From: Prevotellaceae bacterium UBA1710
GTDB taxonomy: Bacteria; Bacteroidota; Bacteroidia; Bacteroidales; Bacteroidaceae
DNA: 36,475 nt
NCBI GenBank assembly: GCA_002317355.1
Contig: DCJC01000038.1
Location: forward strand, 1 to 36,475
Reading direction: 5' to 3'
In this document: piece by piece, positions 1-7,185 of the stretch
Position numbering within the stretch: the first letter of the stretch is position 1
How the letters are laid out: each line of letters begins with the position of its first letter
The notes under the pieces: model-generated
Database searches by the model: none
What the model was told of the DNA's origin: nothing
The model's input: only the letters and a program-made list of their open reading frames with translations
Position numbers and translations under genes: made by a program

Positions 1-219
1 TATATATATATAAATATTCTTCTAAAAGAGGATGGGTGGAAAATTTCTTGTTCGGTTGTTCGCTTGTTCGCCTATTTTGTACCCTCGTAAGATTTTTAGT
101 CAATGACAAAAGCGCATAATCCACTCATTATCTGCGCCATACACCGTTTATAACATTTCAGAAATTCCATTTTTTTCAAGAAATTTGAAAGAAATATTGG
201 CAATCTCCATGATTTGCAG

Positions 220-227
220 TAACTTTG
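220..227 (+). promoter_or_regulatory. Bacteroidetes-type -7 box (TAACTTTG)
   Basis: TAACTTTG followed by CACTC fits the TAnnTTTG consensus and the extended form shared by other promoters in this window. The -33 region is weak (TTGG at the expected distance). It would transcribe rightward through the repeats toward the DUF6266 fragment, giving an unusually long leader of about 360 bases. Confidence 0.45.
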
Positions 228-278
228 CACTCAGAAAACAAAACGAGCGCTCTTTGTTTAGCCGAAACTCTTCCCTCA

Positions 279-312
279 TGGTTCCGCTATGGTTCCCATA
301 TGGTTCCCATTT
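279..312. repeat. 11 bp tandem microarray (ATGGTTCCCAT)
   Basis: Three near-perfect head-to-tail copies of an 11 bp unit (ATGGTTCCGCT, then ATGGTTCCCAT twice) plus a partial copy. The unit length matches other arrays in the window at 11690-11735, 23820-23858 and 33681-33780, although the unit sequences differ. Confidence 0.7.
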
Positions 313-320
313 ATGGGCGG

Positions 321-356
321 CCTCTCCCCCCGCCCTCTCCCGTAGAGAGGGAGCCG
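321..356 (+). repeat. Palindromic element family B (B1)
   Basis: C-rich arm first, then an imperfect palindrome CCCTCTCCCGTAGAGAGGG and the family-specific end GAGCCGG. Related to copies at 5709, 5915, 17571 and 25250. It lies far upstream of the next start codon and is sense to that gene, so it does not follow the boundary rule of the other copies. Confidence 0.75.
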
Positions 357-440
357 GAATGCGGAAGAGAAGCAATAACACAAACGACATAAGCCGATAG
401 CTCGAAGGCCAAGAGTGAAAGGCAGAAAGTCAAAACTACT

Positions 441-476
441 AACAATCTTTAATCTTTATTCTTTAATCTTTTAATT
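441..476. repeat. 7 bp tandem microarray (TTTAATC)
   Basis: Repeats of TTTAATC/TTTATTC separated by one or two bases. Similar heptamer arrays lie at 10110, 15509 and 23714. Confidence 0.55.
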
Positions 477-591
477 ACTTTATCCCTCGCTTACCCCAGC
501 GGTGACACCACGGACACGAGAGGCCACAGCGCGCCAGCCTCTTGCCCCTTCACGGGGAAAGATGTCCGCAGGACAGAAAGGGGTCACAACT

Positions 592-879
592 ATGGCAATT
601 CTTAACGGAATTATTTCGAAGCTTTCAGGCTCAGCCGGTCAGCTTTCGTTCAGACAGCGTAACGGTGTTACCGTTGTCTCAGAGAAGATGACTTCTCAAA
701 CTAACCCACGAACACCATCTCAGATGGCTACCCGTACCAAGTTCACCAACATCGGTGCGATGTTCCGTGGCATTCGTCCGCTTCTCAATGATGGCTTTGA
801 GAACAAGAAGGGTCAGCAGACTGACATCTTCCTTGGTTGGCTACAACTACGATATAGATTTTATAGAACTAATGAATAA
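592..879 (+). CDS. DUF6266 family protein, truncated
   Basis: The reading frame opens at 502, but the conserved family start (MAILNGIISKLSGSAG) begins at ATG 592, so I take 592; the upstream codons come from non-coding sequence. DUF6266 proteins are hypothetical Bacteroidales proteins of roughly 200 residues whose N-terminus carries this glycine/serine-rich motif followed by a TNPRTP.Q motif, both visible here. After GQQTD (about residue 78) similarity to the family as I remember it ends, and the frame runs into 17 unrelated residues. The 95-residue product therefore looks like an N-terminal remnant produced by a deletion or rearrangement that also placed the stop 17 bp from the end of the opposing DUF4419 gene. 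Function is unknown; it may be a pseudogene. Confidence 0.7.
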   Translation: MAILNGIISKLSGSAGQLSFRQRNGVTVVSEKMTSQTNPRTPSQMATRTKFTNIGAMFRGIRPLLNDGFENKKGQQTDIFLGWLQLRYRFYRTNE

Positions 880-895
880 AATGAGGGAGTAATGC

Positions 896-2257
896 CTATC
901 TCTTCTTTCTATGCCAATCCGTGTTAACGAGCCATCCGATACGTGGGCGCAATTCGAAAGTCTCGGTGTTTTCTTCTATACCAATAAAGCCTGCCTGGAA
1001 ATTCATTGGGGTTACAGTTACATTTTTATATTCATTTATATAGATATACATGAAGTCTGCAGAGAGGAAACTTGATCGCATTTTATGCTGCATAGTGACC
1101 TTATTCGGTGTGCGTCCCATATTATCGTATGGGAACAAGGTGAGGAACCAACCGTCAAACTCTGTTGGACCTGGGGCTCCTGGTTGGCATGAGATGGAAC
1201 GTATCTCGTCCAATTCTATCCGTGTCATCATACACTTCCAAAAATGATGATCGGGATTCCCCTGAGAGGCTTTCACAAACTGCTCGAGCACAGGGCATAG
1301 CTTCATAGTCCACCACTTCAGATTATACTGTTCCAGCTTACGTGCCTTGTCAAGAACCTTTTGCCAATCTTCTGGAGTGCCAGTGAGAGTGACATATGGA
1401 ATTCCGCATGCTGCAATATGGTAGAGATCATAGGAAAAGTATTCTTTCATGGCGTTCATCAACGTTGTCTGCGATGCTATGCGACTATCAACGGTAGTGG
1501 TAGAGAAGTCAGCACACATATTATCAACAATATCGTCCTTGGTTTTCTTCTTCATCTTATCAACCAAACCATTGAATACTGAAGGCCAATCGATTAATGC
1601 AGCTTTCTTATGTATTGCATTTTCGTTTTCCTTAAGCAAAGGATACTTTAACTCCGCAAGGAGATCTTCCTTTCCCTCGTGAGAAACAAACATATAACGA
1701 AGCGCCTTGGCATTCTTATTGACATGATGAGCAAAGCCTTGAGAGATGCAAAGCCACACATCATCTGGCGAGAGGACAATGGGTCTGTGCTCTGCGTATG
1801 CCTTCATCAGCATGTCGAACATCACATTATCGTTAGTACGATATATTTGTGCATCAGCAAAGTTACACGCTATGATGATATTTTCTTTCTTTTTTCCAGA
1901 CTTCTTATCAGCCTTTTCCTCAGTTGTAACGTTCTTAGAGTCTACACCAATAGAGAGAGGAGTTTCATTGCTGGAGATGTGTGTGTACTGACCAACCTCA
2001 CTTACATTCTGGATAGCCGGTTTCTCACTCTGGGATTCATCAAGGTCTTCATCCCAGTCATAATGTACAGGAATATTTCTTACTGCAAATTCTTTTCCAC
2101 TATCCATATTCAGATGACCTTCTGGAGCTGGACGATTCTCATCTACTACAAACGTGATAGATCCTTCTGTTTTCTTTATCACGATATCCTTCTTTTGCTG
2201 AGCTGACATGGTTAATGTCGCCATCGCAATAAGTATTGTATATATTATATTCTTCAT
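896..2257 (-). CDS. Secreted DUF4419 domain protein
   Basis: A 453-residue protein with an N-terminal signal peptide (MKNIIYTILIAMATLTMSAQ) and no lipobox, so probably periplasmic. Residues about 130-440 match DUF4419 as I recognise it, with the characteristic PDDVWLCISQGFAHHVN segment at roughly residues 163-177 and a region rich in aromatics toward the C-terminus. The charged linker at about 105-125 (KKSGKKKE) is low complexity. The family has no established biochemical role. It converges with the DUF6266 remnant and lies downstream of cobB on the same strand, separated by 184 bp, so it is probably independently expressed; I see no clear TAnnTTTG box for it. Confidence 0.75.
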   Translation of the reverse strand: MKNIIYTILIAMATLTMSAQQKKDIVIKKTEGSITFVVDENRPAPEGHLNMDSGKEFAVRNIPVHYDWDEDLDESQSEKPAIQNVSEVGQYTHISSNETPLSIGVDSKNVTTEEKADKKSGKKKENIIIACNFADAQIYRTNDNVMFDMLMKAYAEHRPIVLSPDDVWLCISQGFAHHVNKNAKALRYMFVSHEGKEDLLAELKYPLLKENENAIHKKAALIDWPSVFNGLVDKMKKKTKDDIVDNMCADFSTTTVDSRIASQTTLMNAMKEYFSYDLYHIAACGIPYVTLTGTPEDWQKVLDKARKLEQYNLKWWTMKLCPVLEQFVKASQGNPDHHFWKCMMTRIELDEIRSISCQPGAPGPTEFDGWFLTLFPYDNMGRTPNKVTMQHKMRSSFLSADFMYIYINEYKNVTVTPMNFQAGFIGIEENTETFELRPRIGWLVNTDWHRKKR

Positions 2258-2378
2258 AATTAACTTTACTCATCTTTCGCAAGCTCCAGTTGAGTGGTTA
2301 TGAGGTTCTTTCTCCGCTGCGCTATGAAAGCGTCCAAAGGCCGAGCGATAAGGTTTTCCATCCGGATGGCGAAACCTC

Positions 2379-2406
2379 AAAAACCTTAAAACCTAAAACC
2401 TTTAAA
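2379..2406. repeat. 7 bp tandem microarray (TAAAACC)
   Basis: Short direct repeats of TAAAACC/AAAACCT in the gap between cobB and the DUF4419 gene. The rest of the gap shows only weak inverted repeats (ACAAGTT with AACTTGT near 2410-2435), a poor terminator candidate. Confidence 0.5.
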
Positions 2407-2441
2407 CCAACAAGTTGAGTACTTGCGAAACTTGTATAACT

Positions 2442-3836
2442 TTATAATATGAAATTACATTCTAATTCTTTAACAAACTCCTCAAAGCCTTTCTCTGCCC
2501 AATACCAATGGGTGTAACCGGCTATGACATTCTTATAATGATATAGGGCGGTGTCAACTGTCTTGCCTTTGGCGGATAGCTGGCATTGCTCTTTTTTAAT
2601 GCCTTCTGGTAATGTATCAGGTTCTACTACAGATGAATAGTGGAACTCATGTCCTCGCAATGAGGCTTTCTCTTCTGGCAACTGACGATAGCCAAGATGC
2701 AGTTTTGCATCCATCATCGTTGCAGAGAATGGGAATACTCCACACATCGGTATTCCGTCAATGTCATTACAGAGATACATGAATCCGCCACACTCCGCAA
2801 AGATCTTACCACCGTTTTCAGCAAACGCCTTGATACTCTCACGCATACTTGCGTTATCTGCTAACTCAGAAGCAAAGAGTTCGGGATAACCTCCAGGGAG
2901 ATAGAGGAGGTCACACTCAGGCATCTTCTCATCTTCAAGAGGAGAGAAGAACTTCACCTCTCCAACTTCACGTAGAGAATCAATATTGGCACGATAAGTG
3001 AAATTGAAAGCGGAGTCGCGGGCGATGGAAATTGTACAGCCCCCTAGCCCCCCAAGGGGGAACTCTTTTATAGTATTATCTGCAGAAGGTAGTTCAGGGA
3101 AGAGTGTATCAAGAATTCCCCCTTCGGGGGTTAGGGGGCTTTTTGCATTCTCAATCAACTCTTCCATCTCTTCCTTTGTCTCAATCGTAAGACCGAGGTG
3201 ACGTCCGGGAACGATGAGGTCACGATTACGGAGCATATAACCGAGGCATGGCACACCAGCATCCTCACAAGCCTGTTTGAGGAAGGTGTAGTGATTCTCT
3301 GAAGCAACCATATTGAAGACAACACCAGCAATCTTGACTGCAGGATTGAAATGCTTGAAGCCATAGATGAGAGGTGCAACGGAATAGGCAACCGACTTAG
3401 CGTTTACCACAAGGATAACAGGGATGTCGAGCAGCATCGCTATCTCCGCACTTGAACCCTTATCCTTATCATAGCCATCAAACATACCCATGACACCCTC
3501 TACGATACTCACATCCGCATCGGCAGAATAACGCTCGAAGATTTCCTTCACATGCTCAGGAGACGACATATAGGTGTCTAAGTTCACGGATTCTCTTCCA
3601 GAGGCTATCTCATGAAACATTGTGTCGATATAATCAGGGCCGCACTTGAAAGGCTGCACCTTCAGTCCCTTATCACGCAAGGCACGAAGCAATCCCATTG
3701 TGAAGGTCGTCTTTCCGCTGTTGGAGGTGGCGGCGGCGATGACAAAGCCCCCCCGCCCCCAAAGGGGGAGTTCTTTTATAGTATTTGCAGTAACCGAGGG
3801 ATGCGATGAATTATTTAATGTAGGTTCATTATTCAT
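2442..3836 (-). CDS. cobB: Cobyrinate a,c-diamide synthase (CbiA/CobB)
   Basis: Glutamine- and ATP-dependent amidation of the a and c carboxylates of cobyrinate. An N-terminal dethiobiotin-synthetase-like domain has its P-loop at ATSNSGKTT and the motif VEGVMGMFDG; the C-terminal class I glutamine amidotransferase domain has its nucleophile Cys349 in AECGGFMYL. Last gene of the riboswitch-led leftward cluster. Three palindromic family A elements are translated within it: residues about 17-31 (IKELPLWGRGG, before the P-loop), about 232-245 (KSPLTPEGG) and about 254-267 (IKEFPLGGLGG). The latter two lie exactly in the linker between the synthetase and amidotransferase domains and add about 35 residues that the family normally lacks. 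Both domains look intact, so the enzyme is probably active. A start after the first element is conceivable, but no Met lies between it and the P-loop. Confidence 0.93.
   Translation of the reverse strand: MNNEPTLNNSSHPSVTANTIKELPLWGRGGFVIAAATSNSGKTTFTMGLLRALRDKGLKVQPFKCGPDYIDTMFHEIASGRESVNLDTYMSSPEHVKEIFERYSADADVSIVEGVMGMFDGYDKDKGSSAEIAMLLDIPVILVVNAKSVAYSVAPLIYGFKHFNPAVKIAGVVFNMVASENHYTFLKQACEDAGVPCLGYMLRNRDLIVPGRHLGLTIETKEEMEELIENAKSPLTPEGGILDTLFPELPSADNTIKEFPLGGLGGCTISIARDSAFNFTYRANIDSLREVGEVKFFSPLEDEKMPECDLLYLPGGYPELFASELADNASMRESIKAFAENGGKIFAECGGFMYLCNDIDGIPMCGVFPFSATMMDAKLHLGYRQLPEEKASLRGHEFHYSSVVEPDTLPEGIKKEQCQLSAKGKTVDTALYHYKNVIAGYTHWYWAEKGFEEFVKELECNFIL
3038..3077 (+). repeat. Palindromic element family A (A1), inside cobB
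   Basis: C-rich arm, core CCCCCCAAGGGGG, and the conserved tail CTCTTTTATAGTATT. Antisense to cobB; encodes about residues 254-267. It forms a convergent pair with the copy at 3103-3142 across the inter-domain linker. Confidence 0.85.
3103..3142 (-). repeat. Palindromic element family A (A2), inside cobB
   Basis: Core CCCCCTTCGGGGG with arm TTAGGGGGCTTT on the plus strand, i.e. reverse orientation and sense to cobB. Encodes about residues 232-245. Partner of the 3038-3077 copy. Confidence 0.85.
3744..3786 (+). repeat. Palindromic element family A (A3), cobB N-terminus
   Basis: Arm AAAGCCCCCCC, core CCCCCAAAGGGGG and tail TTCTTTTATAGTATTT. Antisense to cobB and translated as about residues 17-31. 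Convergent partner of the copy at 3898-3938 at the end of btuC. Confidence 0.85.
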
Positions 3837-3897
3837 AATAATTATAAAGAGGCAAAGTTTATTGTTTGGTTATTTGTCGAGTAGCTCTCCGCGAGAA

Positions 3898-3938
3898 AGA
3901 CTATCAAAAGATTCCCCCTTCGGGGGTTAGGGGGCTTT
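3898..3938 (-). repeat. Palindromic element family A (A4), supplies btuC stop
   Basis: Sense to btuC. Its arm GCCCCCTAA provides the last two codons and the TAA stop of btuC. The tail is diverged but recognisable (TCTTTTGATAGTCTTT on the minus strand). Confidence 0.85.
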
Positions 3939-5048
3939 CTTCTTCCTCAACAATATCCACAGCGCGATTGGAGCACCGATGAGAGATGTCACGGAATTGA
4001 CGGGCAATGCGCCTTCCATACCCGGCAAACGCGCGATGAGGTTACAGATAAGGGCGAGGGATGCTCCGCATAGCATAGTGCCGGGGAGGAGAAGACGATG
4101 ATCTGCCGTTTTGAACAATCCGCGACAGATATGTGGCACTGCCAAACCGAGGAACATGATAGGGCCGCAGTAGGCTGTGACGATAGCAGTAAGCATTCCT
4201 GCCACGATGATTATCTGGGTACGGGCGCGTGAGAGGTTGAGACCGAGGTTCGTAGCATACTGCTCTCCAAGAAGAAGCATGTTAAGCGACTTTGCAAGAA
4301 GCATGGCGAACGGAAGGATGGCTAGCACCATACCGAGGAACACCCATACCTGTCCACCGGTGACGCGCGAGAAGCTACCGAGTCCCCATATCACGTATGC
4401 TCGCACATCTTCCTCACTACTGAAATACTTGAGAACACCGATGATGGCAGAGGCGATATATCCAATCATCACACCCACGATAAGCAGGGTGACATTGCCA
4501 TGAACACGTTTTGAGAGGAACACGATGAGTGCCATAGCCGACAAGGCTCCTATGACGGCAGAAAGCGTGAGAGCCGTGTTGCCGAAGAATCCGAAGGAGG
4601 AAACGAGTTCACCGCCTATGCTTCCCGACATAAGTACGAGGAAAGCGACTCCCAGACTTGCCGCTGACGAGATGCCAAGAACGGATGGTCCGGCAAGCGG
4701 ATTATGAAAGACGGTCTGAAGCATGAGTCCGGCAACTGCAAGTCCAGAACCGCAAGCCACAGCCGTGAGCGCCTGTGGCAATCGAGTGTGAAGCACTATG
4801 TTCTTCCACACCTCATTGTCGCAGTCTGCTCCCATCAGGATACTGAACACAGCATCAAGAGGGATGGCAACAGAGCCTACCGCGAGATTAAGGAGGAGGA
4901 AGAGGGGGATGGAGAGAGCCAAGGCCAACGAGACCCCCTCCCGGCCTCCCCGAGGGGAGGAGAAGAATGTCACACTTTTCTCACGATGGAGGGCGTTTGA
5001 AGAAGTGTTATCTATTTTAAATTTTTCATTTTCCATTTCGCAAGTCAT
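3927..5048 (-). CDS. btuC: FecCD/BtuC-type ABC transporter permease
   Basis: Inner-membrane permease of the vitamin B12/iron-siderophore importer family; placement in the cobalamin cluster argues for corrinoid uptake. Of 373 residues, about 40-370 form some ten hydrophobic segments, with family motifs LPQALTAVACGSGLAVAGLMLQ... split here as LPQAL, GAGLAVAG-like GSGLAVAG, NPLAGPSVLGIS, and the GPIMFLGLAVPHICR cytoplasmic loop that contacts the ATPase. The first about 40 residues are a hydrophilic extension, part of which (SSPRGGREG, residues about 23-39) is encoded by a family C element; the C-terminal AP-stop is encoded by a family A element. No BtuD ATPase or BtuF binding protein lies beside it, which is unusual, so partners must be elsewhere. 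The start could be Met1 or Met6. Confidence 0.9.
   Translation of the reverse strand: MTCEMENEKFKIDNTSSNALHREKSVTFFSSPRGGREGVSLALALSIPLFLLLNLAVGSVAIPLDAVFSILMGADCDNEVWKNIVLHTRLPQALTAVACGSGLAVAGLMLQTVFHNPLAGPSVLGISSAASLGVAFLVLMSGSIGGELVSSFGFFGNTALTLSAVIGALSAMALIVFLSKRVHGNVTLLIVGVMIGYIASAIIGVLKYFSSEEDVRAYVIWGLGSFSRVTGGQVWVFLGMVLAILPFAMLLAKSLNMLLLGEQYATNLGLNLSRARTQIIIVAGMLTAIVTAYCGPIMFLGLAVPHICRGLFKTADHRLLLPGTMLCGASLALICNLIARLPGMEGALPVNSVTSLIGAPIALWILLRKKKAP
4932..4981 (+). repeat. Palindromic element family C (C1), btuC N-terminus
   Basis: Core CTCCCCGAGGGGAG with the tail GTCACACTTTTCTC. Antisense to btuC and read in frame. Convergent partner of the copy at 5113-5148, which ends cbiJD; the cores are identical. 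Confidence 0.85.
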
Positions 5049-5102
5049 TTTTTTACCGACTATTGGCTTCGATCATCTTGCCGAATACCGTGGGCGTTTA
5101 TC

Positions 5103-7055
5103 TTACTGACTTAAAAACTCCTCCCCTCGGGGAGGCTGGGAGGGGGTCAAATGAATTTGAAGTTTCCCTTCCCTATATACCTTTCTGCACGTTTCATAGC
5201 ACAGTCGTTGTATCTCCTCAAAGAAGACAGGAGGCATAATGTTCCAAAGGTCACGAGCCATTTCCACGTTAGTGTATTCCAAGCCGAGGCGCTCAGCGAC
5301 GCTGCGTATGAAGTCCTGATTCATCAGCACCTTATGCGAGTGGGTGTCGAGATGACCTTCAGCAAGTTTCACGGCCTTACCTATCATAATAGCGACATGA
5401 ACATCGGTAAACCCAACCTCCTGCGCAGCTTTCAATGCCTCACCGATGAAGTTACCATAATGCACGCATCGGATGCCTGCAAGCGCTTTCTCACTCTTCA
5501 TACCAGCCACCAAACCGATGGTTCTACAGCCTATAGCCCATGCCACATCGAGTTCACGACGGATGCTTTGGATAAATGCCTCATTGGATAGCGGAGATAC
5601 GATTCCTGATGTACCGATGATGCTGATGCCACCCACAACTCCCACTTTATGATTGAAGGTTTTAAGAGCAAGCTCAGCACCATTCTCTACGGAGATGGTG
5701 ACGGAGAACGCCCCACCCCCCGCCCTCCCGAGGGAGGGAGCCGCTAACGCCATCAATTCGTTCTCTATCATCTTTCTTGGAGTAGGATTAATAGCAGGAC
5801 CACCAACAGGAATTCCTAATCCAGGAAGGGTAACTTTTCCTACGCCCTCGCCTTGCAGAAACTCAACAATTATATCTTTTTGTCCATTGTCTGACTCATT
5901 CTCTATTTCCGAGTCACCCCACCGCGCACCGGCTCCCTCCCTCGGGAGGGCGGGGGGTGGGGCTACCACCTTCGACGTTATCCTACACCCCTTAGTCACA
6001 TCAGGGTCATCACTACTATCCTTCACAACCGAGGCTACGCCCTTGCCTTCGTGAGTGACGGGAATAGTCATTATCTCACCGTCAGGCAAGGCGAAATGTA
6101 CCTCATCGGGATATTCGTCGAAGAGGAGCGACATAGCCGCCGCCTTTGTTGCAGCTGTAGCACAAGCACCTGTAGTGAAGCCAGTCTTAAGAGGGAAGAA
6201 ATCGGGCAGAATATGCTCTATCACTCTGCGCAAACCGTATTTTCCACTTACACAAATCCAGTCCTCAGGCAACTTGGGATGCTCTACCACGAACACCTTG
6301 AGACCAAGTTCGAGAGCCGCCTTCACTTTCACCTCAAAACCACCACTCTCACCACTCTCCTTAGTGATGATGGCATCGCACGCAACATCAAGCATCACCT
6401 TCTTCTCATCCTCTACGGAAGGGATTTCGAGAGAGTCGTTATAGAAGATTATTCTATCGGATGTCAATCCAGCAGCCTCAGCAAGAGCAAGGCTCTCAGG
6501 ACGGTTTAGGATTCGGAATATCGCCTTAGTATCTTTCAGACGACTGATAGTATTGGCACCAGTAAGAGCAAGCAATCGCTTCACCCCTGCCTCGTTCATC
6601 TTAGCGATGGCATCATCATATCCCGAGCAATAAGTAACGTTAGGAATATGGTCGGGAAAGATACGCTGGAGTCGAACAACTGGTATGCCTAAAACGCGAC
6701 GAGCCTCATCGATAGTCTTATGAAGATTCTCAGCAAAAGGATGTGCAGCATCCACGATGCAACCAATAGTATGACTTCTGCAGAAATCAACAATGGCATC
6801 GGCCGTCATAGCACCTGTAAGATGCACACCATGATGCATCTCCACCTTCTGCAACTGCCCTTTAGTGGAGTAATAGAACGTTTTTCCTGACTGCTCACAA
6901 ACATCTATGGCAAGACGACCTTCGGTAGTACCGCCGAAGAGGAGAGGGAAAGACCCAACAGACCCACCCCCAACAGTCCTAACAGACCCACCCCCTAACC
7001 CCTCCCATAAAGGGAGGGGAGTAGATACACTATTTCGTTCATGATTTACGCCCAT
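5103..7055 (-). CDS. cbiJD: CbiJ-CbiD fusion (precorrin-6A reductase / cobalt-precorrin-5B methyltransferase)
   Basis: Bifunctional anaerobic-pathway enzyme. Residues about 30-285 are CbiJ/CobK (FGGTTEGR nucleotide-binding start, DAAHPFAENL, LTGANTI). Residues about 290-640 are CbiD (KTGFTTGACATAA, DSSDDPDVTKG, LPGLGIPVGGPAINP, GGISIIGTSGIVSP), which methylates C1. The fusion is known in Bacteroides. Four palindromic elements are translated in frame: D1 at residues about 8-24, B3 at about 365-381 (PPPALPREGAGARWG), B2 at about 438-449 (APSLGRAGGGA) and C2 at about 637-648. The two internal insertions fall in loops on either side of the conserved glycine-rich PGLGIPVGGPAINP segment and keep all motifs. 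The true N-terminus may lie nearer residue 30, but no internal Met precedes FPLLFGGT, so the repeat-derived N-terminus is probably translated. Confidence 0.92.
   Translation of the reverse strand: MGVNHERNSVSTPLPLWEGLGGGSVRTVGGGSVGSFPLLFGGTTEGRLAIDVCEQSGKTFYYSTKGQLQKVEMHHGVHLTGAMTADAIVDFCRSHTIGCIVDAAHPFAENLHKTIDEARRVLGIPVVRLQRIFPDHIPNVTYCSGYDDAIAKMNEAGVKRLLALTGANTISRLKDTKAIFRILNRPESLALAEAAGLTSDRIIFYNDSLEIPSVEDEKKVMLDVACDAIITKESGESGGFEVKVKAALELGLKVFVVEHPKLPEDWICVSGKYGLRRVIEHILPDFFPLKTGFTTGACATAATKAAAMSLLFDEYPDEVHFALPDGEIMTIPVTHEGKGVASVVKDSSDDPDVTKGCRITSKVVAPPPALPREGAGARWGDSEIENESDNGQKDIIVEFLQGEGVGKVTLPGLGIPVGGPAINPTPRKMIENELMALAAPSLGRAGGGAFSVTISVENGAELALKTFNHKVGVVGGISIIGTSGIVSPLSNEAFIQSIRRELDVAWAIGCRTIGLVAGMKSEKALAGIRCVHYGNFIGEALKAAQEVGFTDVHVAIMIGKAVKLAEGHLDTHSHKVLMNQDFIRSVAERLGLEYTNVEMARDLWNIMPPVFFEEIQRLCYETCRKVYREGKLQIHLTPSQPPRGEEFLSQ
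5113..5148 (-). repeat. Palindromic element family C (C2), cbiJD C-terminus
   Basis: Core CTCCCCTCGGGGAG-like palindrome, sense to cbiJD and encoding its last residues (TPSQPPRGEEF). Pair partner of C1. Confidence 0.8.
5709..5743 (+). repeat. Palindromic element family B (B2), inside cbiD domain
   Basis: GCCCCACCCCCC arm, core CCCTCCCGAGGGAGGG and end GAGCCG. Antisense to the gene, read as about residues 438-449. About 30 bases are identical, in inverted orientation, to B3. Confidence 0.85.
5915..5963 (-). repeat. Palindromic element family B (B3), inside cbiD domain
   Basis: Sense to the gene, encoding about residues 365-381. Includes the fuller family end GCGCACCGG seen also at 17575 and 25251. 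Convergent with B2; the pair spans 255 bp of coding sequence. Confidence 0.85.
6985..7034 (+). repeat. Palindromic element family D (D1), cbiJD N-terminus
   Basis: Arm AGACCCACCCCCT, core CCCTCCCATAAAGGGAGGG, tail GAGTAGATACACTATTT. Antisense to cbiJD and translated near its N-terminus. The preceding 30 bp contain two more partial copies of the arm (AGACCCA). Partner of D2. Confidence 0.8.
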
Positions 7056-7139
7056 TGTTTTACTTACAAAGTTCTATTACACTTGAATTAGTGGATTGGA
7101 GAATCGCCTTTTCAAATGATTGCTTGTTATTGTTCTATT

Positions 7140-7185
7140 ACTATCTACTCCCCTCCCTTTACGGGAGGGGGAAGGGGGTGGGTCT
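7140..7185 (-). repeat. Palindromic element family D (D2), supplies cbiGF stop
   Basis: Sense to cbiGF; its tail GGGGAGTAGATAG provides the TAG stop. The core has a TAAA loop, matching its partner D1 better than other family D copies. Confidence 0.8.

Larger units (their letters stand above)
1..591. other. Non-coding left flank with repeats
   Basis: No convincing gene is seen. The stretch holds a TA dinucleotide run at the edge, a promoter-like TAACTTTG at 220-227, an array of an 11 bp unit related to ATGGTTCCCAT at about 279-312, a family B palindromic element at 321-356 and a 7 bp array related to TTTAATC at about 441-476. Short open frames here run through these repeats and have no protein-like composition. 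Confidence 0.6.

Noticed and set aside
5151..6509. Long plus-strand frames opposite cbiJD
   Set aside because: They are shadows of a well-conserved coding sequence on the minus strand.
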